Source: an uncultured Solirubrobacterales bacterium
GTDB lineage: Bacteria; Actinomycetota; Thermoleophilia; Solirubrobacterales; Solirubrobacteraceae
Length of the DNA stretch: 8,317 nucleotides
Reading direction: 5' to 3'
Assembly: GCA_903959665.1 (NCBI GenBank)
Contig: CAJBXY010000201.1
Span: forward strand, 1 to 8,317
The notes under the pieces are model-generated. The model worked only from the letters and a program-made list of their open reading frames with translations. It had not been told where the DNA came from and made no database searches. Within the stretch, counting starts at the first letter, position 1; every line of letters starts with the position of its first letter. The translations under genes were made by a program, and so were the position numbers. This document shows positions 1 to 5,718 of the stretch, piece after piece.

Positions 1-1
1 C

Positions 2-607
2 GGCGACGACATCAAGAGCCAGGTCGGCGCGACGATCATCCACCGCACGCTGGCGCGCCTCTTCCACGACCGCGGCGTCAAGATGCTGCGCACCTCACAG
101 CTCAACGTCGGCGGCAACATGGACTTCTACAACATGCTCGAGCGAGAGCGCTTGGAGTCGAAGAAGGTCTCGAAGACACAAGCCGTCACCTCGATCATGG
201 GCCACGAACTGCCGGCCGATGACGTTTACATCGGGCCTTCCGACTACGTGCCGTGGCTAACCGACCGCAAGTGGGCCCACATTCGCCTCGAGGGCCAAGC
301 CTTCGGCGACGTGCCGCTGAACGTTGAGATGAAGCTTGAGGTTTGGGACTCACCAAACTCGGCCGGCATCGTGATCGACGCAGTGCGGCTCTGCAAGCTG
401 GCGATGAACAACGGCATCAGCGGCCAGCTCGACGGCCCGAGCTCGTACCTGATGAAGTCACCGAAGAACCAGCGCCCCGATGATCAGGCGCGGCTCGACA
501 CCGAGAGCTTCATCAAGAAGTACAAGCGCAAGGCGGCAACGAAGCCGAAGGCGAAAGCCAAGGCCAAGGCCAAGGCGAAGCCAAAGCGCGCCGCCGCCAA
601 GCGCTGA
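2..607 (+). CDS. ino1: Inositol-3-phosphate synthase, C-terminal part (5' end outside window)
   Basis: The visible 201 residues are the C-terminal half of myo-inositol-1(3)-phosphate synthase. This cytosolic NAD-dependent enzyme converts glucose-6-phosphate to inositol-3-phosphate, the precursor of phosphatidylinositol and, in many actinobacteria, of mycothiol. The reading frame is open from base 2. Family hallmarks visible in order are GDDIKSQVGAT, then QLNVGGNMDFYNML, the lysine-rich SKKVSKTQAVTS segment, VYIGPSDYVPWL, and AFGDVPLNVEMKLEVWDSPNSA in the catalytic/tetramerisation domain. The family core seems to finish near 'SFIKKYK'. Beyond it lies an added tail of about 25 residues made almost only of Lys, Ala, Pro and Arg. 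The stop codon is 4 bases before the GTG of the next gene, so the two are probably one transcript. Identity is near certain; the N-terminal NAD-binding half cannot be checked here. Confidence 0.97.
   Translation, partial: GDDIKSQVGATIIHRTLARLFHDRGVKMLRTSQLNVGGNMDFYNMLERERLESKKVSKTQAVTSIMGHELPADDVYIGPSDYVPWLTDRKWAHIRLEGQAFGDVPLNVEMKLEVWDSPNSAGIVIDAVRLCKLAMNNGISGQLDGPSSYLMKSPKNQRPDDQARLDTESFIKKYKRKAATKPKAKAKAKAKAKPKRAAAKR
548..577 (+). repeat. Short in-frame Lys-Ala codon repeat in the ino1 tail
   Basis: Five consecutive Lys-Ala dipeptides are encoded by a degenerate six-base repeat (AAG or AAA followed by GCC or GCG), flanked on both sides by Lys-Pro. The tract forms the core of the basic C-terminal extension of inositol-phosphate synthase. 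Such a repeat can expand or contract by slippage in six-base steps without breaking the frame. It resembles the lysine/alanine-rich tails of some actinobacterial nucleoid proteins in composition only; nothing else suggests DNA binding. Confidence 0.85.
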
Positions 608-611
608 GCAG

Positions 612-2504
612 GTGGACGAGAAGCTCTCGATCGCGCAGGTAACACCGTTTGCTTGGGAGCTTCCAAGCGAGGTAAACGAGTTCGTTGGCAAGGTCAGCGA
701 CGAGCTGGCGAGCAGAGGGCACCGCGTCGCGATCATCGCGCCTTCAACATCGGCCGCGAAGGTTCGTGATGGACGACGGCTGATTCGCAGCAGCAAGGCA
801 GATCTGCTCGCCGGCGCCGCCGACGCTCCGCTGCTGGTTGCCGTTGGTCAATCGCTCGAAACCACTCCTGGTCGCAGGCGTTTGGCACTGCCGAGCGACG
901 CCGCGCGCACGCTTGGCGCGCTCTTTGAGCAGACCCCGCTCGACATCTGCCACCTTCACGAACCGTTCGCGCCGTCGATCGCGAGCGCCGCGCTGCGCGC
1001 CTCTAGCTCACTGAACGTCGGCTCGTTCCATGCGCCTACCGAGCGGCTGCTGGCAACTCAGGTGACGCGCCGACTGGTGCGAACGCTCTTTGGCAGGCTC
1101 GACGCGCGCAGCTCCAGTTACCAGACGACGGCAACGATGATGGAGCGCCACTTCCCGGCTGAATACGAGCTGATCTCGCCCGGCGCCCCGCAGCTGAGGC
1201 GCGCAGAGCAGCCGGCCGGGCCGAACACGCCGCTAAGGATCGTCTTCATCGACGAGGAGGAGCGCTCGGCGCTGCGCCTACTGCTGCGGTCGCTGCGCCT
1301 GATCAAGAGCGAGCGCCCGTGGGAGCTGATTGTCAGCAGCGCCGCCGGGCGATCGTCAACACCGCTGCGGGCTGAGATCGCTGCCTGCGTCAGTTACGTC
1401 AGCCCGCGCGAGACGCCAACCGAGGAGCTGCTGGCGAGCGCCGACATCGTCGTCGCTGCATCCTCCGGGGCGCTTCCGCAACCAGGGCTGCTGGCGCGCG
1501 CCGGGGCGGCAGGGGCGGCGGTCGTCGCCTCAAGGCTCGCGGTCTACGAGGAGGTGATCGGCGACGGTGAACGTGGCCTGCTGTTCGCGCCGCGCGAACT
1601 GACGACGCTGGCGGCACAGATCTCGCGGCTTCTTGGCGACGATGCGCTGCGCCAGCGGCTCGGCTCGGCGACAAGGCCGCGCAGCTGGGAGCAGGTAGCT
1701 GACGAGGTCGAAGCGACCTACTCGGCGGTTACGGCGCGTCGCAAACCGCTCGTCGGAAACCCGGCGTTGGCGCGCAAGCTTGCCGGGAGGCAACTGATTG
1801 ACGTTGACCTGCACATGCACACCGATCACAGCCACGACTGCGCGACACCGGTCGAATCGCTGCTCGAGACGGCCCGCGACCGCGGCCTTGGCGCGATCGC
1901 CGTGACCGAACACAACGAGATCTCCGGCGCAGTCGCGGCGGCCGCGATCTGCGAGCAGTACGGCGTCAAGGTGATCCTTGGCGAGGAGGTCAAGACGGCC
2001 TCGCAAGGCGAAGTGATTGGCCTCTTCATCACGGAGAAGATCGAGCGGGGAATGACACTCGAGCAGACCGTCGCTGAGATCAAACGGCAGGGCGGCCTCG
2101 TCTACGTGCCGCACCCGTTCGACCGCATGCACGCAATCCCCGACTACGAACACCTGCTGCCGATCGTCGACCAGATCGACCTGATCGAGATCTACAACCC
2201 GCGCGTCGCGCTCGACACATTCAACGAGGAGGCCGCGCGCTTTGCGGCCAAGTACCGAATCCCAGCCGCGGCTGGCTCCGATTCGCACGTAACCCAGGGG
2301 CTCGGCACAGCGCGCGTGCGGATGCGCGACTTCGACGGCCCCGAGGAGTTCCTTGAATCGCTGCGCGAAGCGGAGATCCATTCAACGCCAACGAATTATG
2401 TATACGTCCAAGCGCTGAAGTTCATCCAGACGAAAGCGACGCCGCAGAGCGCCCGCCGCGCCTCACGCAAGCGCAAGGCGCGCAGAGCTCCGCGCAAGCG
2501 CTGA
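612..2504 (+). CDS. Fusion protein: degenerate PimA-like GT-B glycosyltransferase domain + PHP phosphoesterase domain
   Basis: I place the start at GTG 612 (630 aa), 4 bases after the ino1 stop, because the glycosyltransferase fold begins almost at once (LSIAQVTPF). An in-frame ATG at 480 would lie deep inside ino1 and add an arginine-rich shadow translation. Residues about 5-375 resemble GT4/PimA-type glycosyltransferases: RGHRVAIIAPS, HLHEPFAPS (114-122), FHAPTER (139-145), and a C-terminal half ending VVASRLAVYEEVIGDGERGLLF. The donor-site signature is lost, however: the two Glu of E-x7-E are Leu288 and Arg296, the GG loop is Pro-Ser (18-19), and the R/K diphosphate-binding segment reads FIDEEER (212-218). 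Residues about 396-590 are a PHP metallophosphoesterase domain with candidate metal ligands His401, His403, Glu433/His434, Glu458 or Glu459, His501, Asp557 and His559 (GSDSH). A basic tail of about 22 residues follows. Inference: an active phosphoesterase whose pseudo-transferase domain may bind a substrate, plausibly an inositol-phosphate compound. The substrate is unknown. Confidence 0.88.
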   Translation: MDEKLSIAQVTPFAWELPSEVNEFVGKVSDELASRGHRVAIIAPSTSAAKVRDGRRLIRSSKADLLAGAADAPLLVAVGQSLETTPGRRRLALPSDAARTLGALFEQTPLDICHLHEPFAPSIASAALRASSSLNVGSFHAPTERLLATQVTRRLVRTLFGRLDARSSSYQTTATMMERHFPAEYELISPGAPQLRRAEQPAGPNTPLRIVFIDEEERSALRLLLRSLRLIKSERPWELIVSSAAGRSSTPLRAEIAACVSYVSPRETPTEELLASADIVVAASSGALPQPGLLARAGAAGAAVVASRLAVYEEVIGDGERGLLFAPRELTTLAAQISRLLGDDALRQRLGSATRPRSWEQVADEVEATYSAVTARRKPLVGNPALARKLAGRQLIDVDLHMHTDHSHDCATPVESLLETARDRGLGAIAVTEHNEISGAVAAAAICEQYGVKVILGEEVKTASQGEVIGLFITEKIERGMTLEQTVAEIKRQGGLVYVPHPFDRMHAIPDYEHLLPIVDQIDLIEIYNPRVALDTFNEEAARFAAKYRIPAAAGSDSHVTQGLGTARVRMRDFDGPEEFLESLREAEIHSTPTNYVYVQALKFIQTKATPQSARRASRKRKARRAPRKR

Positions 2505-3157
2505 TGCAGCCAAAGGGAGAACCACGGCGACCGTCGAAACTGACTGAGCCGATGCCTGCAACCGAAGACGAGATCCGCGAGAAGTACCTCGAGCGAGCGA
2601 TCCGTGAGATCAACTCCTTGTCGCGCGACGTGCAGGGCTGCAGCCACTGCCCGCGCGGCAACCTAATGCCGGTGCTTGGCTCGGGCCACCCGCAGGCCGA
2701 CATCATGCTCGTCAAGTACACGCCGACGGTTTCGGAGATCGAGGAGGGTGTCGCCTTCTACGGGCGCTCCGGCAACGCGATGCGCAAGTCGCTCGGCCGC
2801 CTCAACATCGACCCGCTGGCCGTCTACGGAACGCTCTTCGTCAAGTGCCCGGTCGGCGATCCGGCTCTCGCCGACCCGGCCTGTCTGGCGCGCGTCGCTG
2901 AGGAAATCGCGATAGTGCAGCCGCGGATTATCGTTGTGATGGGCGAGCCAGCGATGACGGCGCTAAACGAGTTGGAATTGCCTTTGGCGCGGCAGATCGA
3001 GTGGAAGCCAGGCGAGATTCAGCCGCTGACCGACGCCTGCGACGTGCTCGTCACAGCGAACATTGATGATTCGCTCGACGCTGAAGATTCAAAGCGCGAT
3101 TTTTGGGCCGCCTTCCGCTCGCTCGGCGAGTGGTGGGGCGACCTTCCGCCCTACTAA
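2504..3157 (+). CDS. Uracil-DNA glycosylase superfamily protein, catalytic motifs degenerate
   Basis: This 217-residue protein starts at the ATG overlapping the preceding TGA by one base, an arrangement typical of translational coupling; Met17 is an alternative start. The layout follows family-4 (Fe-S) uracil-DNA glycosylases: a CxxC pair (Cys46, Cys49), a motif-A region, the FYGRSG segment (85-90, family PFVGrAG), FVKC (112-115), a further Cys127, VVMGEPAM (144-151, family LG..A) and a C-terminal FWAAFRSLGEWW helix. The four cysteines could bind a 4Fe-4S cluster. The motif-A GEAPG-type loop has become VKYTP (70-74), the usual Asn before VVKC is Leu111, and the HPS/HPA catalytic loop seems replaced by TANIDD (184-189). 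Removal of uracil from DNA by the standard mechanism is therefore unlikely. It could be a structural, nucleic-acid-binding or redox relative. Superfamily membership is fairly secure; function is unknown. Confidence 0.8.
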   Translation: MQPKGEPRRPSKLTEPMPATEDEIREKYLERAIREINSLSRDVQGCSHCPRGNLMPVLGSGHPQADIMLVKYTPTVSEIEEGVAFYGRSGNAMRKSLGRLNIDPLAVYGTLFVKCPVGDPALADPACLARVAEEIAIVQPRIIVVMGEPAMTALNELELPLARQIEWKPGEIQPLTDACDVLVTANIDDSLDAEDSKRDFWAAFRSLGEWWGDLPPY

Positions 3158-3163
3158 GCGCCG

Positions 3164-3526
3164 CTAACGCTCAGGCCCGGTGGACGGGAAGCGCTCCCCG
3201 CCAGGAACGAGCCAGAACTCGTCGATCCGCTGAATCAGTCCTTCTTGCAATTCGTAGAAGCCGGCGCAGACGAGCATCGTGTCGGGGCGCTGAACGTGAG
3301 CGTGAACGGCGATGTCGAGGCCGCGCCCAGTGATCACGCGCTGGATCACCGTCTTGTTGTCGGGGTTGTGGACGAAGTGAAGCAGCGAGAGGTACTCCTC
3401 GCGGCTCGGCTCGCGCCCCTGATGGGGAAGCGAAATCCGCACGCCGGGGCGCACCAGCGCCGCGACTGCGTCCCAGTCTCCGCCCTGGCGCGCGCGCCAG
3501 AACCGTTCGATTGCGTTAACGCTCAT
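3164..3526 (-). CDS. NTF2-like / SnoaL-like domain protein
   Basis: A 120-residue protein with the size and pattern of the NTF2/SnoaL/ketosteroid-isomerase-like cone fold. An N-terminal helix (SVNAIERFWRARQGGDWDAV) is followed by VRPGVRISLP, and the C-terminal strands include AGFYELQEGLIQRIDEFWLV, the usual end of this fold, where a reported activity is strengthened by a final 'I..i.eyw' strand. Members may be small enzymes (isomerases, cyclases, hydrolases) or binding proteins, and the fold alone does not tell which. Its ATG overlaps the stop of the oxidoreductase gene as ATGA, so it is probably translated by coupling and may work on related substrates. It ends 6 bases from the convergent UDG-like gene. 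Fold assignment is likely; function is unknown. Confidence 0.75.
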   Translation of the reverse strand: MSVNAIERFWRARQGGDWDAVAALVRPGVRISLPHQGREPSREEYLSLLHFVHNPDNKTVIQRVITGRGLDIAVHAHVQRPDTMLVCAGFYELQEGLIQRIDEFWLVPGGERFPSTGPER

Positions 3527-4470
3527 TGTCCGGTCACCAAGACGATCTTGCCAAGTTTGCCGCCGCTAGCAAAACTTTCGTACGCAGCGGCGGCTTGATC
3601 GAGTGGAAAGGTCTGATAGATCGGCACCGTAAAGGTTCCGTCATCGAAGCCGCCGAGAACGTTCTTTTCAAGCGTCCGTGCAGCAGCGGCCTTCTCTTCG
3701 AGCGGGCGAGCACGCAGCGTCGATCCGCAAATGCTGGCGCGACTTCCCATCAGCGAGAGCAGGTTCAGCTCGCTACGAAAGCCGGCTCCCACACCGATCA
3801 CGACGACCCTTGCTCCACTTGCCAACGCCGTGAAGTTGGCGTCCAAGTTGGGGGCGCCGATCAGCTCCAGTAGAACGTCGTAGGGGCCGAGCGCCTCGCT
3901 CTCGTCGGGCCCACAGACGACATCGGCGCCGAGCGCTGCGACCTCTTTGCGACGCCCCTCATCTCTAACTGAGGCGGTCACGTGAGCGCCGGCCGCCTTT
4001 GCCAGCTGAATCGCGGCGGTGCCGACGCCGCCGGCGCCGCCGCTGATCAGAACCCTCTCACCGAGCTGAAGATCGGCCTGGGTGAAGAGCGCGTCATCGG
4101 CCGTAGTGAAGGTTTCAGGAAGTCCACCGGCCTGCGGCCAGTCGAGCTTGGCAGGAACCGGCATCAACTGGCGCTCGTGCACAACGCAAAGCTCGGCCTG
4201 AGCGCCGCCGCCAACGATTGCCATCACGCGGTCGCCGTCCTCGAAGCGCTCGGCGCCAGGGCCGCGGGCGACAACCTCACCGGCCAGTTCAAGGCCAGGA
4301 ATGTCAAGCGGCGAACCTGGTGGTGGCGGGTAGGCGCCGCGCAGCTGGAGCTGATCTGCACCGTTGAGGCCGGCGGCCCGGACCTGCACTAGAACCTCCC
4401 CTGCCCCGGGCAGAGGGTCAGGGTGCTCAGCGATTGCGAGCTGCTTCTCCCTAATCGTGACGGCAAGCAT
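3523..4470 (-). CDS. Zinc-free NAD(P)H:quinone oxidoreductase, PIG3-type MDR family
   Basis: A 315-residue medium-chain dehydrogenase/reductase, close to the usual 320-330 for quinone oxidoreductases. The N-terminal GroES-like domain (about 1-120) shows VRAAGLNGADQLQLRGAYPP and PGLELAGEV; the position that holds a catalytic zinc Cys in alcohol dehydrogenases is not Cys (AAGLNGAD, 32-39), and there is no structural zinc cysteine lobe. The nucleotide-binding domain has GGAGGVGTAAIQLAKAAG (144-161), then TASVRDEGRRKE; the basic residues after the second strand favour NADPH over NADH (inference). The C-terminal GKLGKIVLV is typical. Such enzymes reduce quinones or reactive alpha,beta-unsaturated carbonyls in the cytosol. 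It lies 14 bases downstream of the FUSC-like membrane gene and overlaps the SnoaL-like gene by 4 bases, so the three probably share an mRNA. Substrate cannot be told. Confidence 0.93.
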   Translation of the reverse strand: MLAVTIREKQLAIAEHPDPLPGAGEVLVQVRAAGLNGADQLQLRGAYPPPPGSPLDIPGLELAGEVVARGPGAERFEDGDRVMAIVGGGAQAELCVVHERQLMPVPAKLDWPQAGGLPETFTTADDALFTQADLQLGERVLISGGAGGVGTAAIQLAKAAGAHVTASVRDEGRRKEVAALGADVVCGPDESEALGPYDVLLELIGAPNLDANFTALASGARVVVIGVGAGFRSELNLLSLMGSRASICGSTLRARPLEEKAAAARTLEKNVLGGFDDGTFTVPIYQTFPLDQAAAAYESFASGGKLGKIVLVTGQ

Positions 4471-4484
4471 CGGCTCAGTCTAAG

Positions 4485-5672
4485 TCAGTCGCTGCCGCGT
4501 GGGCGGGCGGCCTCAATCTCGTCGTGGAGCCCTTGAGGATCATGCGAATGCGGCTGCAACGGAATCACGGCGTCATCATCGCCGCCGGGCTTGCTGTGCA
4601 GCGCGTGGCGCGCTTCCTCAAGCGACATTCCTGTCGCCCGCAAAAGGTCATTGGCGATCATTCGTACCTGACCTACGACAATGCTGACGGCAAGGTTGCG
4701 AGTGTGGTCGAGCGCCGCCGATGAGGCCGTCGCGGCGCGCAAGGCGGCAACACGAGCCTTATCGCGCTCCTGCTTGTCGGTCACCGAAGCGGCAACGTGG
4801 TCGGCCGAGACGGCGAGGTCGCGCAGGCCGACCAAGACCGTCGGCGGCACGGTGTTCCCTTGGCGCAGAGCGGCCGAAGCACCGCGCGCCAGCGAGACCA
4901 CGCTCACCTGAACGCGCGTAACCTGTTCGACCGCGTAGGCGTAGCGATCAACGGTGCTTAGCTGGCCGCGGCGGGCGACGGCCATGCGCGAGGTCTCATC
5001 ACTGACGGCGGCAGCGGCCCGCAGCGGCTCAACGCCGTGCTCGAGATCGCGGGCGGCGTCGACGGCCCTGTCGGCCTGCGTCGAGCTGCCGCTCTCCAGC
5101 GCATCGGCAATCTTGCGCAGCGCGATCGAGATCTGCTCGAGCGCCGGATGGAGCGCGTCCTTGGCCAGCCGCGACGGGTTGAGCGGGAAGAGGACGAGCG
5201 TGAAGACCAACGCAACGCCGGCGCCGACGAGGATGTCAAGCAGGCGCGAGAAGCCATGCGGGTCGGCGGGGATCGCGAGGATCGCCACCAGCACGCCGCT
5301 GGCCGCCGCCTGGTTGACGGCCAACTGGTCTCCGCCGGCAAAGACAACGACGGCCATCACGACGAAGATCACGAGCCCGAGCTGCCAGGCGCCGACGCCG
5401 GTGTACCGAACCATCAGGTCGGCGACGGCGATGCCGAGCGCAACGCCGAAGGCCAGCTGCAGCGCCCGCTTCACCGTGCGGCCAGCGGTCACACCCATCA
5501 CAAGGACGGCCGAGATCGGGGCGAAGAAGGGTTGCGGATGGCCGACGACGTAGCGGGCGAAGAGGTACGACACCATCGCCGCCAACGCCACCAACGCCAG
5601 CCGCGGCGCAACCGCACGAAGATGATCGAAGCGCTGGCGCAGCGTGATCTTCTCGATCGCCATCTCAAGCAT
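4485..5672 (-). CDS. FUSC / aromatic-acid-exporter-like membrane protein
   Basis: I place the start at ATG 5672 (395 aa): AGGG lies about 10 bases upstream, whereas longer in-frame versions run into the preceding methyltransferase gene and give a Cys/Arg-rich non-protein-like extension. ATG 5663 is the alternative. The N-terminal half has about six hydrophobic segments (roughly 24-42, 48-63, 72-88, 97-113, 124-137, 145-165). Segment 2 and the loop after it, FFAPISAVLVMGVTAGRTVKRA, match the FUSC/ArAE/YccS-type pattern, in which a helix bundle of the inner membrane is thought to export aromatic acids or similar compounds. Residues 166-395 are soluble, helical and Ala-rich, probably cytoplasmic, ending in a His/Asp/Glu-rich tail. 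Many homologues have a duplicated bundle; this one has one, so it would act as an oligomer or be a half-size member. The quinone oxidoreductase downstream fits a detoxification theme, but this is inference. Confidence 0.85.
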   Translation of the reverse strand: MLEMAIEKITLRQRFDHLRAVAPRLALVALAAMVSYLFARYVVGHPQPFFAPISAVLVMGVTAGRTVKRALQLAFGVALGIAVADLMVRYTGVGAWQLGLVIFVVMAVVVFAGGDQLAVNQAAASGVLVAILAIPADPHGFSRLLDILVGAGVALVFTLVLFPLNPSRLAKDALHPALEQISIALRKIADALESGSSTQADRAVDAARDLEHGVEPLRAAAAVSDETSRMAVARRGQLSTVDRYAYAVEQVTRVQVSVVSLARGASAALRQGNTVPPTVLVGLRDLAVSADHVAASVTDKQERDKARVAALRAATASSAALDHTRNLAVSIVVGQVRMIANDLLRATGMSLEEARHALHSKPGGDDDAVIPLQPHSHDPQGLHDEIEAARPRGSD

Positions 5673-5695
5673 TGGCTCTAACCCTGACCTTCGCT

Positions 5696-5714
5696 GCGGC
5701 TTCCTGCAAGCCGC
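5696..5714 (-). other. 7-bp perfect inverted repeat in methyltransferase-FUSC gap
   Basis: Read on the minus strand, GCGGCTT, a 5-base loop and AAGCCGC form a hairpin 4 bases after the methyltransferase stop and about 23 bases before the FUSC-like start. No T-run follows, so it is not a classical intrinsic terminator. It could protect a processed 3' end, lower read-through, or be chance in GC-rich DNA. Confidence 0.4.
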
Positions 5715-5718
5715 CCGC

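Noticed and set aside
548..586. Repeat tract considered as a CRISPR-like or regulatory repeat
   Set aside because: The units are 6 bases, in frame and without spacers; it is simply Lys-Ala coding sequence.
480..611. ATG-initiated 44-residue N-terminal extension of the GT-PHP gene
   Set aside because: It lies wholly inside ino1, is an Arg/Ser/Pro-rich out-of-frame reading of the Lys/Ala repeat, and GTG 612 is well placed.
1530..2381. 283-aa minus-strand ORF opposite the PHP domain
   Set aside because: It is a shadow of the real gene: the plus frame shows PHP motifs, while this translation has no recognisable motif and arises from GC-skewed codon positions.
3982..4392. 136-aa plus-strand ORF opposite the quinone oxidoreductase
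   Set aside because: Antisense shadow of a gene with clear Rossmann motifs.
5037..5681. 214-aa plus-strand ORF opposite the FUSC-like gene
   Set aside because: Arg/Asp/His-rich shadow with no motifs; the minus frame encodes clear membrane helices.
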